A DNA stretch of 64,000 bases, from NCBI GenBank assembly GCA_036172665.1, contig CM069876.1, positions 1,798,001 to 1,862,000 of the forward strand. Reading direction: 5' to 3'. This document shows positions 1 through 11,907 of the stretch, one piece after another. The stretch's first letter is position 1. Each line of letters opens with the position of its first letter. The notes beneath the pieces were generated by a model. It did no database searches. It saw only the letters and a program-made list of their open reading frames with translations, and was not told where the DNA came from. Origin of the DNA: Prosopocoilus inquinatus (lineage: Eukaryota; Arthropoda; Insecta; Coleoptera; Lucanidae). The position numbers and the translations under genes were made by a program.

Positions 1-3000
1 TCAATAGTAGTAAATAACATACAGAGAAAAATGAATAGTAAAAAGTAACACAAATTAAAACCAGAATGAATTGCATTTTTGAAGTTAATTCATTCATCAG
101 TTTTATTATTGTCACATTTTATGTTAATTCAAATAATTTTCAAAAGTAAACTTAAAATTATTACTCTTATTATTTATTTTACTTGTGTGTATGTATATAT
201 ATATACGTAATACATAGTAAATTATGAAAGTATGCCTTATGTGGTACGTCATTCATCGCTTTCTCTTTCGCTTATTCTGCGAACCACATGCTGCACAGAA
301 ATTAACTAAAATCACGACATTTGTTTTATGGTTTTCGTTTTTTTTTTTTTTGTAAATAAATATATAATGGCCGTCGAACTTTGTTTAACATACACTGCCA
401 TTAAATATGCCTTAATAACGATTGCATATGCCGCGAGTGTACGTAACTTCTGGTGCATAATAACAGTATATTAAAGTCAATTTTAGAGTGCAATTACATG
501 TGTTAATATTGTACATATAATATGCTTGTTAGGGTCTATTATGCACTTTCTTGATATTAATAATTCCGAAACTATTATATCTCAACTTTAAGGGACGTCA
601 TTTAAAACTTGCCGCGGTTATTACGGAATAAAAACGAAATGTTTCGTTTGTAACAGAAAATCTAGTTACATTTATTTGTTAAAAAGATCATTCGCAAAAG
701 CGAACTAAAAACGAAATTTGTTTTTTTTGCGTTTGATAAAATGTAGAAAGAACAAAAAAAGAACGTTCTCTTTGTAACAATGAAAAAGAAATTGCTTTGC
801 GTATACATTCAATTAGTTTAATACATGGCAGTGCCGACGCATTAGTTACGTTGCTTCGTTAATTAGTTGATTAATTAAATGATTAATCAATTGATTGGTC
901 TGCCGGGTTGCTGTAATTAGTTTTAATTGAAATCCCGAGTCATTAACATCGGACCGGCCCTGATAAGCTATTTTGGCATCACGAGAACGCTATTCATAAT
1001 AGTCAAGTTAGGTAAGTTCAATACATCTAATTAAATTAATATAAATTTCAGGCTATTCATATCGAAATTGATATTTGTACTTAGTTGCGGCTGAATAACT
1101 CTCACAGGATGATCGATAGTAATACGCTTTAATGCTACATGTTTATTCTACCTACAATGTTCAAGGTATTTCGGATAAACAACTGAACTCGCATAAAAGT
1201 AAGGGAAGATGAAAGAGGTAAGTTTAATAACAAGCGTTCAAAAGACAATTGTATTTACGTAATTACGGATTATTATCCGACTACTAAGGATAAAGCAATG
1301 TTGCTTTGAGTAGACTGGTCATTCATTCAAATTCTATTATATCAATTTATAATTTATTGTTATACACGAAACGGAAATTCAATTTAACAGAATAAGGAAT
1401 ATCTATTCAAATAAGTTCTTCAAAAGAAAATGATGCGGGTTGGCAACATAATATATAATAAATATTACATAACTATGTACATTATAATTCGATGGGTGGG
1501 TATCTCTGTCTTGTATTTTATTATTCATCATATTTAATTAAATTTTAATTAGAATACACGTTGCAGAATTAATATTGATAGTTTATAGCAGTGAGGCCTG
1601 TGGAATTTCATTTAATCTTATTTTTAATATATTTGCATTGCAATGAACGAGATTGTGAGCAAGACAAAAACGTTTCGGAATCGCAAGTGGAACTTTATCG
1701 CCCCTGAATTGTAATTGGATTATTTTATTTCTGCACCGGCTTTTTCCGACACCTGCGTGTTGCTCATTCAAATCATCAGCTGATAAAATGTAATTAGTTA
1801 TACGTCATGTTATAATATTCATTATGAATGGCTACTTTTGAAGTGGGCGAGATAAAAAGGACATTACAATATTAAATAAAAACAAACCCGTTTATGCATA
1901 GCTTTCCATTTATTATTTTTTCCGCATAATTTGTCCGCCATTGTAGTTTTGTTTTATGAATGTAACATGATAAGCAGTTTAATGTTAATTAGTTTCAGAG
2001 AGATTTCGACTGTCAGAATGTTGTTTTAATTAAATGAGTTTTATTTTCATATTCTTCTGAGCAGAAGAACTTGCTGACTTTTTAAATAAACATATTCTTG
2101 TCTTATTTCAACGACCTTGATTTTTAGAACGAAGTAAGTTTGAATTTTGTAAGAGAAAACTTATTTACCCAATTCAATTTAATTGACCTATCACCTTATT
2201 TTTGAAAATGTCATAAGGGCGAAGAAAAGAAAAGAAAATAAAAACAACGAACTTACAAATGGAATCGTGTAGTAACGATTTGACATGTAGGTTTGACGTT
2301 TGGTGGGGTTAAGTTATACTTAAATTCCCATTTTTTGAGATTCTGAGCTTTATTTGTTTTGTGCGACTGGTGTTTATCAGAGGCAACCATCTTGAGTTCT
2401 TTCTTCTTTTCAAATGACAACATGGGTTCAGTTTGGTGTCATTTGGCAGATAATTGACAGATAGTATAAACACACTTGATTCCACATAAACCAAACCGTA
2501 TTTTACTTATTGGACTCTTCATGAAAAAAACAAGCTTATGATAATCTCGCATTGTAGTTGTATTTGGTATCACTTGGAATTGGAAAAGCGATAAAAGAGA
2601 ATATTAACATTACTAAAATTGATAACAATGATTAATAGATCACACAGAAAAAAGTTACCTTTGAATTAAATTTTTAATAAGTTATACTCCTATTTATTTA
2701 CAGACCTTTGTGCAGAAAATGTTCCCTCTGCAAAGTTAATTTGATTTTAATTTTCTTCGTTATTTTATAGCTTATAGAATGCAGAGAAAATTGAAAAACT
2801 AAATATACAACAAGTACTCCAAATGTGTTTATTGGATTAAGAGGACGAATTCAAATATGTTTGCACGCAGGGGGTCAGCAAATTCAACACTTGTTGTTAA
2901 CTTCCGTTTTAATTAACTGATTTCAATTTGCCGTTGTCTATTATTATAATCGCCAATTACATGCGATTGTGACATTGTGACTACTTTACCTGTCAGATCA

Positions 3001-3011
3001 GCCTGACGCCG
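1..3011. other. Non-coding AT-rich stretch
   Basis: No coding similarity seen. A less AT-rich patch at about 890-970 follows a run of homeodomain-type TAAT/ATTA cores (840-890) and could be a regulatory element. A short hAT-like end sequence (CAGGGGGTCAGCAAATTC) lies near 2868 without a partner. Confidence 0.5.
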
Positions 3012-3050
3012 CACTATGGTGCCAAATGCAGTGTCGCTGGCCAAAAATCT
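3012..3050 (+). repeat. Transib-type terminal inverted repeat end, RSS-like
   Basis: The sequence starts with the heptamer CACTATG (3012-3018), matching the CACWATG start known for Transib ends and resembling the RAG heptamer CACAGTG. A 23-bp spacer follows, then an A-rich nonamer-like CAAAAATCT (3042-3050), the geometry of a 23-RSS. The CAC lies on the outside and the element runs rightward, so it is the 3' end of the element whose transposase is read on the minus strand from 4412 to 3369. The matching other end and a 5-bp target duplication were not found (the flank on this side is CGCCG). Confidence 0.65.
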
Positions 3051-3368
3051 GTAACTTCGCTGTTTATTGATATATTGTTATCAAATTTTGTATTCTTAAT
3101 GAGAAAGGGTTAAAGTTTCATATGGGCAATGAAAAACCACAGAAACTTGAGTAATTTATTTTAAAAAAAATTAAAGGTCTACAGAAACCTAATTATTGGC
3201 AATTGCCGTGAACAGGAGACGCAAATTCTTATTAAAAGTAATGCAAAAGAATTTCAAATAGTAACATAATAATTATAGTAATGATTTTTACAATAGAAAA
3301 ATCAAAATGTGCACTAAAACATAATGAAAAAAGGTTATGAGTTTTATGGAAAATGAGAAGGAATAATT

Positions 3369-4412
3369 TTAATCTTCCAGTAAAGCTAATGCTTCATCAT
3401 CGAGATCTATGTGTTTCTGTGAAGATTCCTTTCTAATGCTTGTTATAAAGCGATCAGATGTACAGAGTAAATGATGAAAGACGTCTTCGTTTGTAGCTGA
3501 TCTGGAACATTTTCTAGAATGATGTAGTCTGAATTTCTTATAATCTTTGTTTCGAGATTCTTGAGCATCTTCAGACAGCTGTCCGAGAGGCAGAATGGCG
3601 TTATACCTGATTATGCTCTCTCCATGCATAAAAACCTTATGCACTGAAGAGGGCATATAGTACCAATTGTACGTATTTATGTATAAATTAGCTGTAGTAT
3701 GAGTATATTCACCAAACTTTTTTGCACTTATTTTCATACCACTTGACATTGTCTGCAGTATTATATAAAATCTCTTAGTCAATGTTTCATCTACTGCAGT
3801 GATTTCAGATGTACAAGCATAATTCGCAAAGAATCTTCTTGCGGTATTTCCGTCATTACTATTTCCGCTGATTCGCCGAGGTTTGTGTATAACCAAACCA
3901 AATTCGTTACGGAAACGTCCCTGCACAAGTTGTTTTTTCACTGATTTTTGTTTCTTATTGTCCTCTGTAGTAGCAGACCATTTTTGGAATGATAAGTTAT
4001 ATGATATATGAAGAATTAATTCCATAAACCTAATCCAAGCATGCGTGAGTGAGTTGAGAGTTGAAAGTTCAAATCGCAATGTTTCTTCTCGTTCTGGCCT
4101 TCGACGTGTAAGATCATTCATTTCTGTAGGTTTTGCTAAACAAACATTACACGTGGCACTTGATGGTGTACTTGTTAAAACTTGAACCATTTTTCCATCT
4201 ATCATAGTAAAATATAAAATGTGTTTTACAGAATACAATTTTTCGTTGAGTTCTATGCAAGAAGATGTTAATGCAAGAATTTGTAAATCAATTTCCTCCA
4301 CTACACTTCTAGTTTTCTCAGGAGTTTCTTTTGCACACTCTATAAGAATAGAGCGACATACGAAAGGAGAAGTCTTCACTTCTTCAGTTTTTACAATTAA
4401 ATACCGAAACAT
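3369..4412 (-). CDS. Transib / RAG1-like transposase, C-terminal half, open frame
   Basis: 347 codons with no stop or frameshift. Transib transposases are RAG1-related DDE enzymes that cut at RSS-like ends in the nucleus. Aligned by eye to the RAG1 core, the protein has: a second acidic position in MIDGK (D72, like RAG1 D708); a C-x-x-C pair, CNVC (C88, C91); GNTARR at 188-193, like GNFARK in RAG1; the zinc-ligand pair HKVFMH (H258, H263, like H937/H942); and the catalytic Glu in QESRNK (E285, like E962). The C-terminus (KDYKKFRLHHSRK) follows the RAG1 pattern. The region holding the first Asp (RAG1 D600) and everything N-terminal is absent; full Transib transposases are roughly twice this length. 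The ATG directly follows an in-frame TAG, so this start is only the beginning of the open frame. An AATAAA lies downstream on the minus strand (3155-3160). It could be a 5'-truncated transposon or a domesticated fragment. Family call is firm; function is unknown. Confidence 0.8.
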   Translation of the reverse strand: MFRYLIVKTEEVKTSPFVCRSILIECAKETPEKTRSVVEEIDLQILALTSSCIELNEKLYSVKHILYFTMIDGKMVQVLTSTPSSATCNVCLAKPTEMNDLTRRRPEREETLRFELSTLNSLTHAWIRFMELILHISYNLSFQKWSATTEDNKKQKSVKKQLVQGRFRNEFGLVIHKPRRISGNSNDGNTARRFFANYACTSEITAVDETLTKRFYIILQTMSSGMKISAKKFGEYTHTTANLYINTYNWYYMPSSVHKVFMHGESIIRYNAILPLGQLSEDAQESRNKDYKKFRLHHSRKCSRSATNEDVFHHLLCTSDRFITSIRKESSQKHIDLDDEALALLED

Positions 4413-4850
4413 CTATGCGATATCTAATCGTAACATCAAATTATATAAAATCATATACTCCTTGAAACTGGGTCCAACCAATCAAAATGGGTATAACACA
4501 TGGCTCAACTCTTACCTTAAACTTAAACTATGCATACATACAACGTGTTTCTAAACCTAAGTCTTTAATTGAAACCACAAATAGTGGTCAAGAAAAGAAG
4601 CAAAATTTGTTTTACAGATAGTACAGATAAAAATTATTTTACTTTTTCATAGAAATTGTTTGAGGGCCGCTGAATGCAGCTTAAGTGTTCCGGCGGTGTT
4701 TGTTTTTCAACTATTCTCCGACGTTCGAGGCCATAAAAAGTCATAAAAACGCAGACCATGACCATGTAAAAATTTTCAGATTTGGAGAATTAATCTCTTA
4801 CGTAATAAGGAACTTACAGTTTCATTTAAAGACATAGGTTTTCAGACAGC
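4413..4850. other. No gene seen; possible lost 5' part of Transib
   Basis: No RAG1-like reading frame could be picked up on the minus strand upstream of 4412. A sequence reading CACTATTTGTGG on the minus strand (outer end at 4586) is in the right orientation for a 5' Transib end, but it has no nonamer and no matching target duplication. Confidence 0.3.
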
Positions 4851-4907
4851 CTGTATACAGGAAGTCTGATGTTCACAAGGCCGGTCTTCTAACCACTGAA
4901 CCGAGTT
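4851..4907 (-). repeat. tRNA-derived SINE relic (head)
   Basis: On the minus strand the segment has a tRNA-like A-box (GGTTCAGTGGTTAGAAG) followed by a weak B-box-like stretch, the arrangement of pol III-driven SINE heads. No complete tRNA fold and no body or tail is apparent, so it is called a relic rather than a tRNA gene. Confidence 0.4.
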
Positions 4908-5634
4908 TTAATTCATTCAATGAGTAATTTTCTCTTAAAACCGCAGAATTATTGTCTTGGATCGGTTTATTGATTACAGATGATCTTAATTTTCATCGGA
5001 CAAGAATCATTGAAGGAAGAAGGTTTTCTTATGGAATTTAATTGGTTCTTAAGAACAACATATGTACACATATAAAAAAATTTTGGGATTAATTGTAATA
5101 TGCCTAATCGGTGTTAAGTGTGGATAAAGTTTTCCCTGAAAGATTGTTAATCCTTAGCAAATTTGGCGTTATTGGTGTCTTTTCCCGACTTAATTGTGCT
5201 TGAAAGTGAGAAGAAGGATAAGCTATACCACTACTTTCACATGGTAAATGTCGTAACTGCTTCTTTTTTAACTCCACAAACGGATGGACGCGAGGGGGAA
5301 CATCGAGAAAGTGTTCCCTGGCGTCCAAAAAGTGTTAGAATTAATTAATTCCAGACTTTTATCGATGTAACTAAATCAGTTTATCGTTTTGCATTTTAGA
5401 GTTGATCTATGTACTTTCCATACTCTGAATTACAGTCGGAAGCAAAAGAAAGTAGACAAACTACAGTTTCCTGTAATCATTCTTTCTGAAAATTGTAGTG
5501 ATTTAAGACGACTTCACAGATGACATTTAAAAAGTTTAAAAGCTTTCAAAATTAAAATTCTAGGTTGTTGTATTATCTTGTAGGTGGTTATAGTGAGATG
5601 TAAAGATAAAGGATCTAGGAAGATGTAACACTTA
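4908..5634. other. Non-coding, no feature recognised
   Basis: Only short chance frames are present here. Confidence 0.5.
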
Positions 5635-5780
5635 TGGCCGACTGCACCAAACAATTAAGCCGAGCTTAACTTTAAGTACCGCTTATATTGTGACATTTGA
5701 GGTTACACAACATTCAGTAAACCACATTCTAAACGGCGTTTAAAGATAAGCTCGGCTTAAGTGTTTAGTGAAACTGGCCA
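5635..5780. mobile_element. 146-bp MITE
   Basis: Imperfect terminal inverted repeats of about 33 bp: the left end (TGGCCGACTGCACCAAACA) and the right end read inward as TGGCCAGTTTCACTAAACAC; both continue into TTAAGCCGAGCTTA. There is no coding capacity, and the superfamily is not determined. Confidence 0.75.
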
Positions 5781-6474
5781 TTACTAAAATAAAAGTGGAA
5801 CGAAATTTAGTTCACAAAAGTGGCTCCACCTGGATTTTGGGCACAGCAAAGGCGGGAGGTTTAAACTTTAATGTTTTACATAAATACTTATTTCAAAAGT
5901 TATAAAGCAATAATATGCGTTTTAAATATTCACACTTTATTTCAAACTAAGAATACAAAAACGAGAAGCAAATTTCCTAAAAAAATACTAATAATTCACT
6001 GCATAAATCAGATTCAACAATTATTCTGTGATTTTCGGGAGGATTCGCCTTGACAATCACATTTCAAACGATTCATTGTCTTTTATATTTGTTGTTGCTG
6101 CAACAATCACTGAACAGGGAAGTTTCTTGGACCTGGATATTTATAAGCAGCTATGATGTTAATCGGAATATCGGCCGGTATCTTTGAATTGTCATTAATT
6201 TTTCACCATTGCCTCCATTTACAATAAAACGTATTGTTTTCATTGTTCCTTTCTCTTTTTTTTTAAAGAATCACAGTTACTGCGTACGTTTTAATAGAAG
6301 TAAAATATTTTTACCTGTGTCCGGGCACGTTGACAGTTTTTCAGTGTAGTAAGTGGAAGTCAAATTTTGTCCGTGCAGCGATACCCGATACAAATTTTTT
6401 ACGAATTTCACTAACAGCTGTACAGCAAATTACGAAAACAAACTAAATACGCAATGCACTAAAAGCATTTATAC
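5781..6474. other. Non-coding, no feature recognised
   Basis: AT-rich, with no similarity seen. Confidence 0.45.
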
Positions 6475-7607
6475 AAATAATAATAATAATAATAATGACT
6501 TTATTAGAAGTAATACTTGATCAATACAAGATGAAGCTTCAAAGACGGAGTCCAGTGTGGCATCATGATGCTGGTGCCACCTGCTCTACTCAACCCAATA
6601 AATAAATAGTTCATATAAATATAATAATAATTAAGTTACGTTAACATTTCGTAGCGATAGTATAAAAGAAAAAAATACCTAGTAAATCACATTTAATATA
6701 TAGATACCCAGGCACGAACACAAATTCATAAAAATTAAGATTTATAATGACAGAAATGAAAATAAAATAAGAATGAAGATAAAATAAGAATGAAAATTAA
6801 ACATAAGTACTCTGTGCGAAAAGATATTTTATTATAAAGATATTGCGGACTCTTGGCTTTTAATATTTTATAAAATGTACAAGCAGAATGTAATAAACGT
6901 GTGTTTTTCATGTTTAGCCACCTAATCTCTTTTAACTTATAACTCACCCTGTCATACTTCCTCAATCCGAATATTAATCTAAACAAGCATTTTGTACCCG
7001 TTGAAGTTTAGTAGAAGTTTTGAAGTCTAAACATGGGCCGTACACCACATCACAATAATGCAACTTCGATAAAATAATACTTTGACACAAATTTATTTTG
7101 AAACATCTACAGTTAGTCCTAAATTTTTTATCACATTAGTGGGTGTAAGCTCAGAATCTGCAAGTATTATACGAGCATTCTTACCAGCTACATCTCTGTC
7201 TTTTTTGTTTCCAAAAATAATTAACTGCGACTTATTAGGTTTCAGCTGTAAACAATGCTCCTCTGAAATTTTTACTAAATTAGATAAATTTAAGTTAATT
7301 TCGTTAACTGCTTGAAGGGTTTGAGATAGATGAAATGATTTATAAATTTGTATATCGTCTGCATAAAAATGGTATTTACAATTCTGAAATGATGAATCGA
7401 AATTACAGGTGTAAATACTGTATAGTGGACTTAAAACTGATCCTTGAGGTACGCCCGATTTTACTTCTAAGAATGTGGAAACAAGACCAAGGTGAGTTAC
7501 AGCCTGCTGCCTATTAGAAAGGAAATTTGATATTAGACCTGCCGCATTTTCTGTAAAGCCTACATAATGCAAAATAGAGACTAATACTTCATGGTTGACT
7601 CTATCAA
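6475..7607 (-). pseudogene. 5'-truncated CR1/Jockey-type non-LTR retrotransposon
   Basis: The minus strand encodes the C-terminal part of a non-LTR reverse transcriptase. Motif A is AFDRVNHEVL (near 7600-7570), motif B SGVPQGSVLSP (near 7450), and the catalytic YADD lies near 7360. After a frameshift the downstream thumb/C-terminal region continues in the 6735-6986 frame (SACTFYKILKAKSPQYLYNK). The element ends in an AAT microsatellite (6475-6496), typical of CR1-like 3' tails. Everything upstream of motif A, including the endonuclease, is missing, as expected from 5' truncation during target-primed insertion. Frameshifts mean it is dead. Confidence 0.85.
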
Positions 7608-9123
7608 ATGCATATCAAAAACGGTGGAAATATTCAGACTAGGTTAAACATTAGTTATGACATAAGCATAAATGTCATTAAATTTTTTCATACTTTTGTT
7701 TCAGTCAAACGTGGAATAATTTGATTGGTTGTTAGTAAAACACTAGCGCCAACTGGGGTTTGGGCGGAGAATTGAATTCGGTACAATGGTCCTAGATTCA
7801 AGTGCCAAACCTTCTTAGATCCTTTATCTTTGGTGAGATATTTCTTCTCTGCGTCGTCTTCCGTCGTCTTTGATTTTGACATCGGCCATAATAATAATGG
7901 GAAAATCCGGAAACAGGTTAATAATCAAACGATGAACGAATCCCTCCATGAAAAGACTGAAAATTGATATTTGCACTTATTGAAAGATTTGATAGAAAAT
8001 CAGTGACAAGTGTTCGCGTTGTCAACGTAGCTGTAACAACAAACGTGATGCCATCTGGAGCGCGGTGCATGAATTAATGATCTATAAACCGGCGGCCATG
8101 TATAATCCAGTAGAATGCACACAATACATACTCAGAGGTATTGTACGGTGGAGAATGCATATGCAGCGGGACCACCCCGGTGCAAAGCAATCGGTGGATA
8201 CAATAGTTAGTTTGCTTCGATGAATAATTAAAGTATGCACGTAATTACGTAGTTTAAAGGACTGGCTTGGCCCTGGCTCGTAATTTTTAGATTCTAATTC
8301 CAGTCTGGTTTAATCAGTTCACGCGGCGATAATAAAACAATTAAAATAATATCAGTTTGCACTGATTGTGAGGGAAGCGACGGCGTGCAACATCCCTGAA
8401 ATTGATTTATTTAATTCACCGCCCGCTTGGGACGTTGACTTTGCCTTCAAGATACTACTCGAAGGTGGGACCGCTTCCACTCTTCCTTGGTTTATCCTTC
8501 GTTTCGTGCGACTTCTCCTTGACATTCAGAGCGTTCAAATGCTCCGATCAGCTGTTCGTTCGGAGTATCGTTCGTCCTTGCTATACACGTAAAGCTCACG
8601 CCCATTTCAGCACCTCGTTTTCGTCTGACAAAACAGACACGTTTTATTTCCGGTACCACCGCATCCTCTCTACTAACTTAGAGCAATTTATCCGGTTTTT
8701 ATGTAGGGATTTCGTTCGTTCGTTCGTTCGTGATTGAAGTTGGATTATTAACACGAGACTAATGAATGCTTGTTCTCTGTACGGGCGCTTATAATATGAA
8801 AGTGACAGTTTGATATGACTTCTAATACGGTTAATAACATGCACTAGTCTTATTGCAACATGCTTTGGCATATAATTAACGCATCACGCGATCCGTGCTG
8901 TTCTTATTTAAAATTCTTGCCGTTGTAAGTGTGCTTGTTATTTACAACCTGCATACGTGTGCGAAATTTTATTCGAAGCACTTCGTTAAGTACATGTTTG
9001 TTCATCGAAATATATATGCATACTTACTTTGTTTGCAAGAGACATAAACCTTCGAGAATAATTTCCTTAGTTTTATTTTTAAATTCCATTAAAAATATTT
9101 CTTGCTTTTTTATTGTAATACAT
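7608..9123. other. Non-coding, no firm feature
   Basis: There is a moderately GC-richer stretch at about 8340-8600, possibly conserved non-coding DNA. No coding similarity was recognised. Confidence 0.4.
8711..8730. repeat. (TTCG)5 microsatellite
   Basis: Five perfect TTCG units. Confidence 0.9.
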
Positions 9124-9593
9124 ACAGGGTGATTCAGAGTAAGTGTCCGACCCGTTAGGAGCGTATTCACTACGGTCATTCAAATACGAATTTGCATGAA
9201 ATAAATTGATCAGAGACATTCCAAAAATCAACCTCCTTTGAGTCTATAATGGAAATTATGATCCATTTCGTATGCATGCATACACAAGTTCGATGTCCGA
9301 AAGAATGAATTGCTTGTTATACATTTTTTTCCGCAGAAAGCCGTAAACAAACACGTCTTAAAGTTTTTTTTTTTCAAGGTAAACGCTGGCTTCTACTCCG
9401 CGAGGATTCATTGCTTTTGAGACGCAATACTGCTGTGCCAATGCCCACTAACCAATTTATATCTGAATCTTCGATAATTTTTATCTTAGAAACTATGCAT
9501 ACTAGACGCTTTATGCATAGAGACTTTTTTGTTTCGCTTTTTCGTCCACTATCTGTGGTTAACGAGTCGAACACTTAATTTGAATCACCCCGT
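9124..9593. mobile_element. 470-bp TA-flanked MITE, family A (complete copy)
   Basis: The ends are inverted repeats: CAGGGTGATTCAGAGTAAG on the left and CGGGGTGATTCAAATTAAG read inward on the right, continuing as GTGTCCGACCCGTTA / GTGTTCGACTCGTTA. TA flanks both sides, consistent with a Tc1/mariner-type target site. No transposase is inside. Two partial copies lie at 12679-12789 and 19046-19150. Confidence 0.8.
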
Positions 9594-9961
9594 ATTCAAT
9601 ATTTTATGATTGGAGAACTCAATGTTTAAAGCTTAATAATATCGTCGCAGTTGAATCAAAACCTCGTATTCCAGAAAAACTCAATTACGTGTTTGTCTGT
9701 ATTTTAGTTACAATGAAGTTTTATACAGGGTGACTAGGCGAGAATTCCCATTCCCTTTAACTTCTTTATTTTGAATTTAGGAAGAAGTGTTTGTTATAAA
9801 ACTTTTGGTTTTTTTATATATATTTGAAATCTTAAGTAATAATGGCGTTCTTTTTTTTAAACAAATTTAATTTTTTTAAACATTTTGTCACTTTTCTGTC
9901 ATTATGTCACAAATTTTGTATAAGAAATATTACCGTGAAGAGACGATTATTTATATTTTAT
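9594..9961. other. Spacer with an unpaired transposon-like end
   Basis: TACAGGGTGACTAGGCGAG near 9725 resembles the outer end of a TA-type element, but no inverted partner was found. Confidence 0.3.
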
Positions 9962-11456
9962 ACTTGGAGTTCCCAACGGGATCGGTATCGATCCCTTGGA
10001 GGTCAATGAAGACTTAAATGGGGTCGATGAACCTTTAGGAGTCTTAGGGAGGCGGAGTTGTTAAGTGTTGCGCAGTTGAATAGTTTATAGAAAAAGTAAA
10101 AGATTTACAAATAATAATAAATAAATTCGAATAAAAGAGAAAAAGAAACGTTCAGTTGACTCATTGAAATAGTAATAAAACAAAAACAATAAACGGTCGT
10201 CAAACAAGACGAAGAAGAAGAAAATAAAAATTGTGTAAAACTCATTAAGCCAATAAACTTGTCTTTCATGAGCACCAAAAATTTTAATTCAATTTAATAA
10301 TTATTACATTTTTTAATTATTAATAAATTAATAATTAAAAAATAAATAAATCAAATAAACTCAAGGCCAAAAACGGCAAGATTAAAATGTAAAAGATGAT
10401 GGATTGATAATTTAAAAAGATAAAAAGAAGTAGAATCAAACTGAAACGAAAACAAGAAAACAAGTTGATTAGTTGTTAATTTAAAAGTAAAAAGCAAAAC
10501 AAATGAAATTGATGGAATTGGTTAGATTAAAAATTAAATAAAATAAAGTCAAATGAGGAATGCATAAAAACAAAGGATGATGATAAAGTAAAAAAATAAA
10601 ATAAAGTAAAAAGCAAAACAAATGAAATTGATGGAATTGGTTAGATTAAAAATTAAATAAAATAAAGTCAAATGAGGAATGCATAAAAACAAAGGATGAT
10701 GATAAAGTTAGGACCAAAATAAAAATTATATAAAACTAACAGTAAGTCAAATTGATTAAAAAATATAACAAATTTTGTCATGATCTAAAGAATAATCCCT
10801 AAATATTAACGAAACAGGGCGATCAGTTAATAATTAAAAAGAACAAAATAAAGTCAAATCGAAAGAATAAAGAAAATGGCGATCAATCAACGCGATTAAA
10901 GTGTAAAATAAATTCACACACTGGGTAAACGAAACCAAACAGCGATCAATTGATAATTAAAAATAAAACCAAATCAAATAAAATAGAACAAATTATGATA
11001 AACTGTAGTTAGAAAATATAAACAGAACGAATGAAATCTATTAAAAGAAAAACGAGGCTCGATCAGTTAATTATGTTGAAAATTAAATGAAATAAACGTC
11101 AAATGAGGAATTAAAAAGAAGAAAGACGATCGTTGGCGAAGATGAGACTAAAAGAAATATTCTGTAAATTAACAAAATCAAATCGAATCAAGAGAATTGG
11201 CGAATTTGTAACTGAAAGTTTGAATAAAAGAGAATCAAACTCAAATTGATTCAAGGAAGAAAAAAGACGATCGATGTATAATAAAAAATAACAAAGAAAA
11301 ATAGAATTATAAATTGTCACCATTTAATAAAATTTTAAATCTGCATAACTGTGTATCTACATCCACTAAATTTTTGTAAATCTGTATGAGGATCGATGGA
11401 AATTTTTATTTTCTTGCAAGGGGAGTTTGGTCCGAAAAGAAGTTGGAAATCCCTGC
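9962..11456. repeat. A-rich degenerate tandem-repeat block, possibly inside an hAT-like element
   Basis: The + strand is strikingly A-rich and T/C-poor from about 10080 to 11330. Motifs such as AAAGTCAAATGAGGAAT and GATCAGTTAATAATTAAAAA recur with drift, and two ~105-bp units are identical (10484-10588 and 10603-10707). A near-perfect AT palindrome sits at 10309-10342. The flanks hold TTCCCAAC- and TTTCCAAC-type sequences facing each other (near 9970 and 11455), reminiscent of hAT-Charlie ends, but this boundary call is weak. Confidence 0.45.
10484..10707 (+). repeat. Tandem duplication, ~105-bp units, period 119
   Basis: Units 10484-10588 and 10603-10707 are identical base for base. In otherwise decayed DNA this points to a recent local duplication. 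Confidence 0.9.
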
Positions 11457-11907
11457 TTTATACGCAGAACTTATACTATTAAATACAAATATCTCGAAAA
11501 CTATTCGTTTTATTTAAAAACTATTAAGAGAAGTTGTTATCAGAATTTATTTCGGGATCAAAATATGTACAAATCTATCGGATATTCCATTACAGAAATC
11601 AAAATGTCAGTTTACATCTTGGTTATTGGACGTGCATTTGTTATTTGGTCATCATGTTTATGTCAACGTGTGTATCAATTCGCAGAAATTAAGTGAAATT
11701 CGTGCATTGTCGTGGCAGAATGCAGCAATGAAGAATTGAATAATATGTTCCTAATGCCTACCGCGACCCTTTAGGACTTTTTAATTAAACGTAATTATTA
11801 CTACAATGTTAATCAAACATTATAAATGAAAAATTCCGTTTATGAAGACTCCATTAAAACGATTGACAAAATTGCGTTTTTTTTTTCGGAGCAAAAGAAA
11901 TCAAAAC
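11457..11907. other. Non-coding, no feature recognised
   Basis: No similarity seen. Confidence 0.4.

Noticed and set aside
4413..4520. Intron joining an upstream exon to the RAG1-like ORF (donor AAGGTAAGAG, acceptor GCATAG)
   Set aside because: In the required phase the upstream exon meets a stop five codons before the donor.
4572..4586. Minus-strand CACTATTTGTGG as the other end of the Transib element
   Set aside because: No nonamer at the right distance and the adjacent 5 bp (GTCAA) do not match CGCCG at the other end.
7688..7882. 64-codon minus-strand frame starting MSKSKTTEDDAEKKY
   Set aside because: A charged start and a possible GT donor made it a candidate first exon, but no family was recognised and no second exon was found.
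8368..8737. Overlapping open frames (74 and 111 codons)
   Set aside because: No recognisable protein; likely due to GC-richer composition of the patch.
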